From Arthrobacter sp. NicSoilC5 (lineage in GTDB: Bacteria > Actinomycetota > Actinomycetes > Actinomycetales > Micrococcaceae): a stretch of DNA of 64,000 bases. Below the pieces are notes generated by a model, which ran no database searches, had not been told where the DNA came from, and saw only the letters and a program-made list of their open reading frames with translations. A program made the position numbers and the translations under genes. Positions 33,386 through 42,368 of the stretch are shown one piece after another. The stretch lies in NCBI RefSeq assembly GCF_019977395.1, contig NZ_AP024660.1:1674001-1738000 (forward strand), given 5' to 3'. The stretch's first letter is position 1. Each line of letters begins with the position of its first letter.

Positions 33386-34504
33386 TCAGCTGGTGCTGGT
33401 GCGCAGCGTGGGGAGCTCCTTCTGCCAGATACCCGTCACGCCGGCCGTCTGGAATCCCAGCTGCTTGTTGACCGTCAGCAGGTACCGGTTCTCCGGCGCA
33501 TTCCAGGTGTAAATGATGCGTGCGTCCGGGAACTGCTCGCTGAGCCGCTCCATGTTGGCCACCTTGATCAGCAGCCCGAGCTTGTTGCCCCGGTGTTCCT
33601 GCAGGACCAGGGTGTCGTCCTGGAACACCACGTCAGCCCGGTGCGCCAGGACCGTGATGGTGGTCAGGCCCACCAGCGCCCCGGTGGCGATGTGCTCGAC
33701 GGCGGTGACCACCGTTCTCCTGCCCTGCGCGATGGCGACGTCCTCCGCCTCACGCAGGATGCCGCCGTCGAACACCATGTCCTGTTCAATCGGCGCATCC
33801 AAGGACGGGTCAACGTCGGCGCCGGCCTGGTTTTCGAGCGCGGCCACGGCCTCCAGCCAGCGGTCCGGGCAACGGTCCGTCCAGTGGTGCAGCCGGTACC
33901 TGCCGTTGTTGGCTTCCTCGGCTTCAGCCTGTAGGTCGGCCACGAGCTTGGTGTCCAGGGGCAGGAGACAGGAGCTGAACTGCTCGATGTGCTGCAGCGT
34001 GTATCCGGTCTTCTGCGCGAACTCCACTTCGCGGCTCTCCAGGGGCACGAACCCCTGTCCGGAGCCGGGCACCAGCTGGGCCCGTTCAAACTCGTGCAGT
34101 GACGCGCCCGGATGGTTGGTATCCACCAGGATCATGGTGCGTCCTTCACCCCTGGCCAGCTGTTCGGCAGCCTCAAGCAGGCGGCGCCCCACCCCCTGCC
34201 GCTGGAACTCGGGCAGGATGTCCAGGGTGAGCTCGGCCAGGTCCAGGTGGTCGGTCAGGGGCAGCGCGATATCAACCGTGCCTACAATGGCGCCGTCCAC
34301 CTTGGCAACGAGGATCAGCTGGCGCTCGTACGGGTCCGCGAACTCAAGCAACTTTTCCTGCGGACCGTACGCAAGATCGTCGCTGCCCCACGTCTGCATC
34401 CGGACCTTGCGGCCCACCTCCACGGCGGCGAGGAAGTCCGCCGCGTCCGGGGTGTCCAATGAGTCGGGTATGTACAGCTGCTCGATCTTCACGTCTATTG
34501 CCAT
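33386..34504 (-). CDS. Tandem-domain GNAT acetyltransferase
   Basis: A 372-residue protein with two GNAT halves. The N-terminal half has the acetyl-CoA loop in FQRQGVGRRLLEAAEQLARG; the C-terminal half has LQEHRGNKLGLLIKVANMER and ends TWNAPENRYLLTVNKQLGFQ. The start ATG (34502-34504) gives MAIDVKIEQLYIP. It is 7 bp after a paralog at 34512-35651, with which it shares the C-terminal half most closely. The substrate is unknown. It lies between the rplKA and rplJL genes on the same strand. Confidence 0.85.
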   Translation of the reverse strand: MAIDVKIEQLYIPDSLDTPDAADFLAAVEVGRKVRMQTWGSDDLAYGPQEKLLEFADPYERQLILVAKVDGAIVGTVDIALPLTDHLDLAELTLDILPEFQRQGVGRRLLEAAEQLARGEGRTMILVDTNHPGASLHEFERAQLVPGSGQGFVPLESREVEFAQKTGYTLQHIEQFSSCLLPLDTKLVADLQAEAEEANNGRYRLHHWTDRCPDRWLEAVAALENQAGADVDPSLDAPIEQDMVFDGGILREAEDVAIAQGRRTVVTAVEHIATGALVGLTTITVLAHRADVVFQDDTLVLQEHRGNKLGLLIKVANMERLSEQFPDARIIYTWNAPENRYLLTVNKQLGFQTAGVTGIWQKELPTLRTSTS

Positions 34505-34511
34505 GCGGGCA

Positions 34512-35651
34512 TCATCCCAGCCGTTTCTGCCACTCACCTTCATAGCCGGCGGGCCTGAATCCAAGGGCGGTATTTATCGCCAGCATATGCTGGTTTTCGC
34601 TGGCATTCCATGTCAGGACCGAGCGCGCCCGGGGCCATTTTTCCTGTGCACGCCGCAGGTTGGCCGCCTTGATCAGCATCCCCAGGCGGTGGCCGCGGTG
34701 CCCCGCCGCCACAAGGGTGTCCTGCTGGAGCAACGACTCCGGGACCTGCGGGCGCCAGGCCAGGACGGAGTAGGCAACCAGTTCACCGGTGGGGCGGTAC
34801 ACCGCCGCGGCCACAGAGGTCTGCACACCGCTGCGGACCAGGGCCTGTTCATCGTCCCGCACGCGGCGTACGTCCCAGTCCTCCCGCTCCCAGTCCATTC
34901 CGGCTGTGGGGGCGTCCGTGCTCATCCGCGCCCGCAACCCGGCATAGCCGGCAACAAGCGTGTCCGGGCAGTGGCCGTCCCAGGCCGTCAGGATGTAATC
35001 GCCGCTGCGGGCCAGGGCGTCAGCCTCCAGGCGTGCCAACCGGGCATCCGGTACGGGCAGCATGAGCCGGCTGGAACGCTCCACCTGCTCAAGCGCATAC
35101 CCGGCGTACAGGGCAAAAGCGGTTGCAGGGTCATCCCCCGGCAGTTGGCCGGCCCCGGACCTCGCGGCGATCCTGGGCGAATCACGCCGTACAGCGTCCA
35201 GCGGCACCTCGTGGAAGGAGTCCAAGGATGACCTGCCGCGTGCCCGTGCCACGCTTTCGGCGTGCTCCAGCAGCGCGCGTCCCAGTCCCCTGCGGCGCCG
35301 GGCAGGAATGACCAGGACGTCGATGCCTGCAGTGGCCAGGTTCTCGCGCAGGGGCAGCGTCACCGAGCACATTCCCACCGGTTCCCCGCCGGCCCGGGCC
35401 AGGAACAGGTGCCGTTCCTCGTACTCGTTGCCGCGCCAGAACTCCAGCGCTTCGGCTGGGGTAAGGCAGCGCTCCAGGCTCCCCCAGACAGCCAGCGCCT
35501 CTGCCTCCTTCATGGCCTGGCAGGCCAGGAGGTCCGCGGACGGCGCAGTGCCCGGGCGGTCCTGGCCGCGCGGAGGAATGACGACGGCGGCAATCGCCAG
35601 GGCATTGGACGGCGGCGATGACGCGGGCTGGGTTCGCTTGTGCTGGTCCAT
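34512..35651 (-). CDS. Tandem-domain GNAT acetyltransferase, paralog
   Basis: This 379-residue protein has two GNAT domains: an N-terminal one with VIPARRRRGLGRALLEHAES and a C-terminal one with VAAGHRGHRLGMLIKAANLR and TWNASENQHMLAINTALGF. The order and motifs match the next gene, so the pair arose by gene duplication. The first 40 residues look unstructured. Its start lies downstream of the rplA terminator, so it needs its own promoter. The substrate is not predictable. Confidence 0.83.
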   Translation of the reverse strand: MDQHKRTQPASSPPSNALAIAAVVIPPRGQDRPGTAPSADLLACQAMKEAEALAVWGSLERCLTPAEALEFWRGNEYEERHLFLARAGGEPVGMCSVTLPLRENLATAGIDVLVIPARRRRGLGRALLEHAESVARARGRSSLDSFHEVPLDAVRRDSPRIAARSGAGQLPGDDPATAFALYAGYALEQVERSSRLMLPVPDARLARLEADALARSGDYILTAWDGHCPDTLVAGYAGLRARMSTDAPTAGMDWEREDWDVRRVRDDEQALVRSGVQTSVAAAVYRPTGELVAYSVLAWRPQVPESLLQQDTLVAAGHRGHRLGMLIKAANLRRAQEKWPRARSVLTWNASENQHMLAINTALGFRPAGYEGEWQKRLG

Positions 35652-35693
35652 GACGCCAGCTTAGGCACTGCCCGCCGGTATGGACGCAAAAAA

Positions 35694-35731
35694 GAAGACC
35701 GCCCCGGCACGTGAGCGCCGGAACGGTCTTC
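35694..35731 (-). terminator. Terminator after rplA
   Basis: GAAGACCG and CCGGC (35694-35707) pair with GCCGG and CGGTCTTC (35716-35731) with a small internal mismatch. On the minus strand it ends beside a T-rich stretch (complement of AAAAAAG). It lies 45 bases past the rplA stop. Confidence 0.8.
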
Positions 35732-35775
35732 AGTTGCTCCGGAATCACTCCGGGAGCAGGAACTTCAGTGAGGGA

Positions 35776-36483
35776 CTATGCCTCGGTGAGCACCTTGGTG
35801 ACGTTGGGGTCCACGGAGATGCCGGGGCCGAACGTGGTGGCAACGGTGGCCTTCTGGATGTAGCGGCCCTTCGCAGCGGACGGCTTGAGGCGAAGAACCT
35901 CTTCCAGTGCTGCTGCGTAGTTCTCGGCCAGCTTGATGGCGTCGAAGGAAACCTTGCCGATGATGAAGTGCAGGTTGGAGTGCTTGTCGACGCGGAAGTC
36001 GATCTTTCCACCCTTGATGTCGTTGACGGCCTTGGTGACGTCGGGGGTCACGGTGCCCGTCTTCGGGTTCGGCATCAGGTTACGCGGGCCCAGGACCTTA
36101 CCGAGGCGGCCAACCTTGCCCATGAGGTCAGGGGTGGCAACGGCGGCGTCGAAGTCGGTCCAGCCGCCGGCGATCTTTTCGATCAGGTCGTCGGAACCAA
36201 CGAAGTCGGCGCCGGCTGCGATTGCGGCCTCAGCCTTGTCACCCGTTGCGAAAACCAGGACGCGGGCGGTCTTACCGGTGCCGTGGGGCAGGTTGACGGT
36301 GCCGCGGACCATCTGGTCAGCCTTGCGGGGGTCGACGCCGAGGCGGAAAGCGACCTCAACGGTGGCGTCGAACTTGGACGGGTTGGTGTCCTTGGCCAGC
36401 GTTACTGCCTCGAACGGTGCGTAGTGCTTCTCCGCGTCGATCTTGGCGGCTGCTGCCTCATATGCTTTGCTGCGCTTTGCCAT
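35776..36483 (-). CDS. rplA: 50S ribosomal protein L1
   Basis: L1 forms the mobile stalk that helps release deacylated tRNA. The 235 residues include [20 protein letters not shown] and the signature [20 protein letters not shown]. It follows rplK after a 179-bp gap in which no separate gene is seen. Confidence 0.98.
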   Translation of the reverse strand: MAKRSKAYEAAAAKIDAEKHYAPFEAVTLAKDTNPSKFDATVEVAFRLGVDPRKADQMVRGTVNLPHGTGKTARVLVFATGDKAEAAIAAGADFVGSDDLIEKIAGGWTDFDAAVATPDLMGKVGRLGKVLGPRNLMPNPKTGTVTPDVTKAVNDIKGGKIDFRVDKHSNLHFIIGKVSFDAIKLAENYAAALEEVLRLKPSAAKGRYIQKATVATTFGPGISVDPNVTKVLTEA

Positions 36484-36662
36484 GCTGCTTATTTCTCCTT
36501 GTGCAGTTGTGGTCTGCGGACCGCGCTGGGCCCTGCCACAGTCGGCGATCCGGTTCGTTATCCGGCCCGGATGGCCAACATTTCAATTTTTTTGGTGCCG
36601 GTGTCCCGGCGGTGCCGCCCGTCGTCGTCAATTACCACGACGCTGGACAGCGGTCAGGGCTG

Positions 36663-37094
36663 TTAGCCCTCGACGGTGATGCCCATGGAGCGGGCGGTGC
36701 CGGCGATGATCTTCGCTGCGCCTTCGAGGCTGGTGGCGTTGAGGTCTTCCATCTTGGTGGAGGCGATCTCGTTGACCTGGGCCTGGGTCAGCTTGGCAAC
36801 CTTGACGGTGTGCGGGGTGGATGAACCCTTGGCGACGCCTGCAGCCTTCTTGATGAGCTCTGCAGCCGGCGGGGTCTTGGTGATGAACGTGAAGGAACGG
36901 TCCTCGTAGACTGTGATTTCCACGGGGATGACGTTTCCGCGCTGGGCTTCCGTCGCAGCGTTGTACGCCTTGCAGAATTCCATGATGTTGACACCGTGCT
37001 GGCCAAGCGCAGGACCGATCGGCGGGGCCGGGTTGGCGGCACCTGCCTGGATCTGCAGCTTGATGAGGCCGGTGACCTTCTTCTTGGGAGCCAA
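36663..37094 (-). CDS. rplK: 50S ribosomal protein L11
   Basis: L11 lies at the factor-binding centre, needed for stringent-response sensing and the thiostrepton site. The 143 residues show [40 protein letters not shown] and the C-terminal [19 protein letters not shown]. Translation begins at TTG (37092-37094), with AAGGA about 7 bases upstream; no ATG or GTG fits. Confidence 0.97.
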
Positions 37095-37222
37095 TGTAGG
37101 GTCCTTCTCTCAATAACGTCCTGGGGCACAGGAGCGTGCCTCAGGTTTTTGGCCGCCATGGCAAGGCGGCCGGCCGTTCCGGCGCCACTAAGCGGGCGGC
37201 ACCGGGACGAATTCTAGGATTC

Positions 37223-38047
37223 TCAGATCTTGGTGACCTGGTTGAACGCCAGGGTAACCGGCGTTTCGCGCTCGAAGATGGAGACCAGCACCACGAGGGT
37301 CTGGGACTCGGGCTTGATCTCCGAGATCGTGGCGGGGAGGGTCTCGAACGGACCTTCCTTGACGATGACGGACTCGCCGACCTCGAAGTCGACGGCCACG
37401 GGAACCTGGTTCTGCTTGTTGACCGGCTTGCCCTTCTCGGCCTGCTCTTCCTCGAACACGGGAGCGAGCATGGAGAAGACCTCGTCCAGGCGCAGCGGGA
37501 CCGGGTTGTGGGCGTTGCCCACGAAGCCGGTGACGCCGGGGGTGTGGCGGACGGCGCCCCAGGAGGCATCCGTCAGGTCCATGCGGACCAGGACGTAGCC
37601 GGGGATGCGGACGCGGTTGATCACCTTGCGCTGGGCGTTCTTGATCTCCACGACTTCTTCCATGGGCACCTGGATTTCGAAGATGTAATCTTCCATGTCC
37701 AGGGTCTGGATGCGTGTTTCAAGGTTCGCCTTCACGCGGTTCTCGTAACCGGCGTAGGAGTGGATGACGTACCAGTCACCCTCCTGGCGGCGCAGCTTGG
37801 CCTTGAACTCCTCGGCCGGGTCAGCGGCTGCGGTGGCTGCAGCGGCGGCAAGGGCGTCTGCGGGCTCGTCTTCACCCTCGGCGTCGGAAGCGTCGGCTTC
37901 GTCGGCGTCAACAACTGCTGCGTCGGAGGCTGCGTCGTCGGATTCGGGCGTGGAGGACTCAACCTCGGACTCTTCACCGGCTTCTGCCGTGACGTCCGGG
38001 GATTCTTCCAGCCCAGTCTCGGTTACCTCGAGCTCCTGCTCAGACAC
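37223..38047 (-). CDS. nusG: Transcription factor NusG with acidic N-terminus
   Basis: NusG binds RNA polymerase, links it to Rho and affects pausing. The conserved NGN domain is [20 protein letters not shown] through [20 protein letters not shown], and the KOW domain is [21 protein letters not shown] choose the GTG 38045-38047, which has AGGAG 6 bases upstream, giving 274 residues. The first ~85 residues are Asp/Glu/Ala-rich and without clear structure, as in many actinobacterial NusG proteins. Confidence 0.96.
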   Translation of the reverse strand: MSEQELEVTETGLEESPDVTAEAGEESEVESSTPESDDAASDAAVVDADEADASDAEGEDEPADALAAAAATAAADPAEEFKAKLRRQEGDWYVIHSYAGYENRVKANLETRIQTLDMEDYIFEIQVPMEEVVEIKNAQRKVINRVRIPGYVLVRMDLTDASWGAVRHTPGVTGFVGNAHNPVPLRLDEVFSMLAPVFEEEQAEKGKPVNKQNQVPVAVDFEVGESVIVKEGPFETLPATISEIKPESQTLVVLVSIFERETPVTLAFNQVTKI

Positions 38048-38161
38048 TTGGTCTCCTGCTTCCTCATTGCCTAACATGCCTATTTAAATGGCTCAATTCC
38101 GCACGCCGGCGCTTCCTTCCGGTTACCCGGGCGAATCACGCGGCCTGCGGACCGTGCAGCC

Positions 38162-38446
38162 TTAGCTGTCCTTGGAGCCGGTGCCGCCGAAGATCCAGCT
38201 GACAGCGGTTCCAAAACCAATGTCCAGCAGGCTGACGATGACCATCATGATGGTCACGAACACCAGCACCACGAGCGTGTAGTTGATCAGTTCCTTGCGG
38301 GTGGGGGCAACAACCTTCTTCAGTTCGCCGATGATCTGGCGGACAAAGAGTGCAATGCGGGCGAAGAAGTTTGCCTTGGCTTCCTTCTTAGCTGGGCGGC
38401 CCTTGGAGCTGCTGGCAGCTGTTTCGGTCACCTGGTCCTCGCTCAT
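38162..38446 (-). CDS. secE: Preprotein translocase subunit SecE
   Basis: SecE clamps SecY in the membrane. The 94-residue protein has a charged N-terminus, the amphipathic motif QIIGELKKVVAPTRKELINY and one membrane segment (TLVVLVFVTIMMVIVSLLDI), as in the single-span actinobacterial form. It lies between tRNA-Trp and nusG, the usual order. Confidence 0.97.
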   Translation of the reverse strand: MSEDQVTETAASSSKGRPAKKEAKANFFARIALFVRQIIGELKKVVAPTRKELINYTLVVLVFVTIMMVIVSLLDIGFGTAVSWIFGGTGSKDS

Positions 38447-38528
38447 CTTTGCAATGGTGGATTACCCGGCCCTGATCAGAACCATGGTTGCTGCGCCTGC
38501 TCCGGGCTTTCGCCCGGAGCAGCTTGCG

Positions 38529-38601
38529 CAGGGCAGACAGGACTCGAACCTGCAACCTGCGGTTTTGGAGACCGCTGCGCTACCAATTGCGCCACTACCC
38601 T
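38529..38601 (-). tRNA. tRNA-Trp (CCA)
   Basis: The 73-nt minus-strand sequence folds as a tRNA. The acceptor AGGGTAG pairs with CTGCCCT, the D arm contains GCGCAATTGGTAGCGC, the anticodon loop is CTCCAAA with anticodon CCA, and the T arm is GCAGGTTCGAGTCCTG. CCA is not encoded. It precedes secE. Confidence 0.97.
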
Positions 38602-38879
38602 ATGGAGTGAATTCCACTTCTTTGATGGCCCAACACCAGTTTGGACTGGGGCGCACGCCATCATCTGTGTTTCAACACCGGTGAACCAGTCTACGCAAGA
38701 ACTTCGCGTAGGTAAAACCAGCCCGTTCCGGCCCATCCGCAGTCCGGCCTGAAACGTGCTGCGCGGGGCAGTCATAAATCAAAACCGGCACCCCGGAGGG
38801 TCCGGTGAACAGCATAGAGTAGAACTCGTCGAATCCCACATTCCAGCCTCCGGGCTGCAAGCGAAGAACGGACCTGCCA

Positions 38880-40097
38880 ATGTCTTCCGCCCGCGTTTCC
38901 CAACGCATTTCCGCTATTGCCGAATCCGCAACCCTGGCCGTTGACGCCAAGGCCAAGGCGCTGAAGGCAGCTGGCCGGCCGGTTATTGGTTTCGGTGCGG
39001 GCGAACCCGATTTCCCCACCCCGGACTACATCGTCCAGGCGGCCATCGAGGCTGCCGGCCAGCCCAGGTTCCACCGCTACTCCCCTGCCGGCGGCCTGCC
39101 CGAGCTGAAGAAGGCAATTGCGGAGAAGACGCTGCGCGACTCCGGCTACACCGTGGATCCCTCACAGGTGCTGGTCACCAACGGCGGCAAGCAGGCCGTC
39201 TACAACACCTTCGCCACCCTGGTGGATCCGGGCGACGAGGTCATTGTGCCTGCCCCGTTCTGGACCACCTACCCGGAGGCCATCCGGCTGGCAGGCGGCG
39301 TGCCCGTGGAGGTCTTCGCCGGGCCAGAACAGGACTACCTGGTGACTGTTGAACAGCTCGAAGCGGCCGTGACGGACCGGACCAAGATCCTGCTGTTCGT
39401 CTCGCCGTCGAACCCCACGGGTGCTGTGTACTCCCCCGAGCAGGTGGCGGAGATCGGCAAGTGGGCCGCGGCCAAGGGCCTGTGGGTGGTCACGGACGAA
39501 ATCTATGAGCACCTGACCTACGACGGCGTCCCGTTCACGTCCATCGCCACCGCTGCCCCGGAACTGGGCGACAAGGTGGTCATCCTCAACGGCGTTGCCA
39601 AGACGTACGCCATGACCGGCTGGCGGGTGGGCTGGATGATCGGCCCGGCAGACGTCATCAAGGCGGCCACCAACCTCCAGTCGCACGCCACGTCCAACGT
39701 GTCCAACATCATGCAGATCGCCGCCCTCGCCGCCGTGTCCGGCCCGCTGACCGCCGTCGATGAGATGAAGGTGGCGTTCGACCGCCGCCGCAAGGCCATC
39801 GTCGCGGGGCTGAATGCGATTGACGGCGTGGAATGCCCGACGCCGAAGGGCGCCTTTTACGTATACGCCGACGTCCGTGCGCTGCTGGGGAAGGAATTCC
39901 CCACCGCGTCCGGCACCGCCACGCCGCAGACCTCCGCGGAGCTGGCCTCGCTGATCCTCGACGAGGTTGAGGTGGCAGTGGTTCCGGGCGAGGCGTTCGG
40001 CCCCTCCGGCTTCCTGCGCCTCTCCTACGCCCTGGGTGACGACGACCTCGCCACAGGCGTCCAGCGCCTGCAGGACTTCCTGGGCAAGGCCCAGTAA
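38880..40097 (+). CDS. Aspartate-type aminotransferase (class I, Ib)
   Basis: A 405-residue PLP enzyme that transfers amino groups, most likely between aspartate and 2-oxoglutarate. Motifs are [14 protein letters not shown], the substrate-side [33 protein letters not shown], the PLP lysine in [17 protein letters not shown], and the carboxylate-binding Arg in [10 protein letters not shown]. Its TAA stop overlaps the first core of the repeat array at 40096. It follows a 278-bp gap from tRNA-Trp in which I see no gene. Confidence 0.93.
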   Translation: MSSARVSQRISAIAESATLAVDAKAKALKAAGRPVIGFGAGEPDFPTPDYIVQAAIEAAGQPRFHRYSPAGGLPELKKAIAEKTLRDSGYTVDPSQVLVTNGGKQAVYNTFATLVDPGDEVIVPAPFWTTYPEAIRLAGGVPVEVFAGPEQDYLVTVEQLEAAVTDRTKILLFVSPSNPTGAVYSPEQVAEIGKWAAAKGLWVVTDEIYEHLTYDGVPFTSIATAAPELGDKVVILNGVAKTYAMTGWRVGWMIGPADVIKAATNLQSHATSNVSNIMQIAALAAVSGPLTAVDEMKVAFDRRRKAIVAGLNAIDGVECPTPKGAFYVYADVRALLGKEFPTASGTATPQTSAELASLILDEVEVAVVPGEAFGPSGFLRLSYALGDDDLATGVQRLQDFLGKAQ

Positions 40098-40220
40098 CGC
40101 CCCATCACCTTTCGCCGGAAAAACCAGAACGCCCCATCACCAAGTGATGGGGCGTTCTGGTTTAAGGCCCGAAAGGTGATGGGGCGTTGGAGATATAGGG
40201 GCGGGAGGTGATGGGGCGTT
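40096..40220. repeat. 32-bp-phased inverted repeat array, locus 2
   Basis: Left-facing AACGCCCCATCAC cores start at 40096 and 40128, and right-facing GTGATGGGGCGTT cores start at 40144, 40176 and 40208, with 32-bp spacing within each half. The array runs from the TAA of the aminotransferase to the TAA of the convergent response regulator; both stop codons share bases with a core. The 45-bp arms 40096-40140 and 40144-40188 are inverted copies except for one block of six positions. Confidence 0.92.
40121..40163. terminator. Perfect 20-bp hairpin between convergent genes
   Basis: The centre of the array is a perfect 20-bp stem (40121-40140 with 40144-40163) with loop CAA. One side ends in TTT and the other starts AAA. 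It lies between two convergent genes and could terminate both transcripts, although the U-runs are short. Confidence 0.65.
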
Positions 40221-40909
40221 TAGAGGAGGCGGCGCTCCGCGGCCCACTTGGTGAGTTCGTGGCGGCTGGAGAGCTGGAGCTTCCGCAGCACCGCCGAGAC
40301 ATGGGTCTCCACGGTCTTGATGCTGATGAAGAGTTCCTTGGCCACTTCCTTGTAGCTGTAGCCCCGGGCGATAAGCCGCATGACCTCAAGCTCACGGGCG
40401 GAGAGCTTGTCCAGTTCATCATCGGCGATGTCCGCGGGGGCGGTGCCGAAGGCGTCCAGGACAAAACCGGCCAGGCGGGGCGAGAAGACTGCGTCGCCGC
40501 CGGCCACCCGGAACACGGCATCGGTAATTTCGGCGCCGGAGATGGTCTTGGTGACATAGCCGCGGGCGCCGGCACGGATGACGGCGACCACGTCCTCCGC
40601 GGCGTCGGACACACTCAGGGCCAGGAACCGGGTGCTGGACAGGAGCGCGGCGGAGCCGGCGATGACTTCCCGGCCGCCGCCGCCCAGTCCGCCGGGGAGG
40701 TGGACATCCAGGAGGACGACGTCGGGCCGCTGCTGGGCAATCACGGCGATGGCCTGCTCCACGGTGGCAGCCTCCCCCACCACCTGGATGCTGGGGTCGA
40801 GGTCCGCTTTCAGGCCGGACCGGAAAATGGCGTGGTCGTCCACGATGACCACCCGGGCCGAGTTGGCCGGCCGGGCACTTCCGGCACCTGTTCCCTGGGT
40901 TGTGTTCAT
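40220..40909 (-). CDS. NarL/LuxR-family response regulator (LiaR-like)
   Basis: A 229-residue regulator. The receiver domain has VIVDDHAIFRSGLKADLD and the phospho-acceptor Asp in PDVVLLDVHLPGG; the C-terminus has the LuxR helix-turn-helix LSARELEVMRLIARGYSYKE with ISIKTVETHVSAVLRKLQLS. It overlaps the histidine kinase stop by 4 bp. The expected target is the promoter region at 42244-42368 and other envelope-stress genes; this is inference from LiaRS-like systems. Confidence 0.93.
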   Translation of the reverse strand: MNTTQGTGAGSARPANSARVVIVDDHAIFRSGLKADLDPSIQVVGEAATVEQAIAVIAQQRPDVVLLDVHLPGGLGGGGREVIAGSAALLSSTRFLALSVSDAAEDVVAVIRAGARGYVTKTISGAEITDAVFRVAGGDAVFSPRLAGFVLDAFGTAPADIADDELDKLSARELEVMRLIARGYSYKEVAKELFISIKTVETHVSAVLRKLQLSSRHELTKWAAERRLL

Positions 40910-42243
40910 GATTTTCCTTCCGCGTGTTCTGCTGCGGCAGGCAGCCGGAGGCGGACCTCGGTGCCGTCGCCGGTGCTGAGGATGGCAGCCGAGCCGCCGT
41001 GCCGTTTCATCCGGCCGATGATTGATTCCCGGATACCGAGCCGGTCCGCGGGCACGTCCCCCAGCTCAAAGCCCGGTCCCCTGTCCTTGATGAAGATCTC
41101 GGCCTGCCCGTCAGACGCTTCAAGGTAGACCGAGACCGTCCCGCCACCGTGCCGTGAGGCGTTGAGCATGGCCTCCCGGCTGGCCTGGACCAGGGCCTCG
41201 TGCGCCTCGGTCATGACGGCGTCACCAACGGTGACCACTTCCACGGCATTGCCGAGCAGGTCCTCGACCTCGCCGGCAACAGCCTTGATCCGGTCCGAGA
41301 GCTGGCCGCTTTCGCGGCCTGGATCCTGGAACAGCCAGCCCCGCAACTCGCGTTCCTGGGCACGGGCCAGGCGGACGACGTCGTGCTCGTTGCCCGCCCG
41401 CCGCTGGATCAAGGCGAGGGTCTGCAGCACCGAATCATGGAGGTGGGCGGCAATCTCGGCACGTTCCGTTTCCCGGATCCGGCCCGCGCGCTCCGCTTCC
41501 AGGTCACGCCAGAACTTCAGGGCCCAGGGCAGCAGGACCAGCACCACGCCGCCCAGGACGGCCACCGAAGCGAGCAAGGCGAGCCAGGTCTGTTCCCAGG
41601 AACCCGAGCCGGACACCATCACCAGAACCCCGGCCACCACCAGCGCCAGACCGGCGGCGAGCCGGCCCCAGCCGCCGGCCTGGTCCGCCTTGGTCTTGTC
41701 CACCAGGCCTGCACGCCGGGTCTCGTCCAGCTGCATCCACGCGATCGAGGCACCGCCCAGGACCGCGGCAGCCGGGATCAGCGTTCCCAGGGACACGTCC
41801 ACACCCAGCAGCTGGGCGATCATGATGCCGGCGACGAGCAGCAGTCCGCAGCCCAGCAGGATTTCCTTGCCGTACCGCATTCCGCGCGCCCGGAACCACG
41901 GGGGAACCGGAGCCCCGCCCTGGTCCTCCGGGACGGGACCTGGGGCACCCGCCGGGGATCCGGCGTCGGCAGCGGCCCCCTGGGCGGGCTGGCTCACCGC
42001 CGGGGCAATGGGCGACGCCGGGCGGCGGGCGTTGCGGCGGGCGGCCTCGTCCGCAGTGGGCACCATGATCCAGAGCCAGGCATAGAAGACCAGCCCCGCC
42101 CCTCCAGCGAAGGACGCCAGGACCATGCCCAGGCGGACGTTCTTCACCGGCCAGCCCAGGTGCGCGGCAAGGCCGGAGCACACCCCCGCGATCACACGGT
42201 CGCTGCTCCGTGCCAAGGGCGGCCGCGCCGGAAGGGTTGTCAT
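40906..42243 (-). CDS. PspC-domain sensor histidine kinase (LiaS-like)
   Basis: A 445-residue membrane kinase. Residues about 9-65 are a PspC domain (SSDRVIAGVCSGLAAHLGW, then YAWLWIMVP). About four further membrane segments follow, then a HisKA_3 domain with the phosphorylated His in EIAAHLHDSVLQTLALIQRR and an ATPase domain with REAMLNASRHGGG and FIKDRGPGFELGDVPADRLG. It is transcribed with the response regulator and divergently from the PspC/LiaF-like gene, fitting an envelope-stress sensor. Confidence 0.92.
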   Translation of the reverse strand: MTTLPARPPLARSSDRVIAGVCSGLAAHLGWPVKNVRLGMVLASFAGGAGLVFYAWLWIMVPTADEAARRNARRPASPIAPAVSQPAQGAAADAGSPAGAPGPVPEDQGGAPVPPWFRARGMRYGKEILLGCGLLLVAGIMIAQLLGVDVSLGTLIPAAAVLGGASIAWMQLDETRRAGLVDKTKADQAGGWGRLAAGLALVVAGVLVMVSGSGSWEQTWLALLASVAVLGGVVLVLLPWALKFWRDLEAERAGRIRETERAEIAAHLHDSVLQTLALIQRRAGNEHDVVRLARAQERELRGWLFQDPGRESGQLSDRIKAVAGEVEDLLGNAVEVVTVGDAVMTEAHEALVQASREAMLNASRHGGGTVSVYLEASDGQAEIFIKDRGPGFELGDVPADRLGIRESIIGRMKRHGGSAAILSTGDGTEVRLRLPAAAEHAEGKS

Positions 42244-42368
42244 GGGTCAATCCAAACACGGATCAGGGTTGCCCGGACCGCATTCGGCCGCTTCCCGGGG
42301 ACAGCTCAGGGACGGTTCAGGGTTTCCCCCAGTAGAGCGCCAACCGGCCTGGACGGGAGGATCGAGGT

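Noticed and set aside
37151..37171. Hairpin GGCCGCC/GGCGGCC downstream of nusG as a terminator
   Set aside because: The T-run is on the wrong side for the minus strand, so it would not end the nusG transcript.
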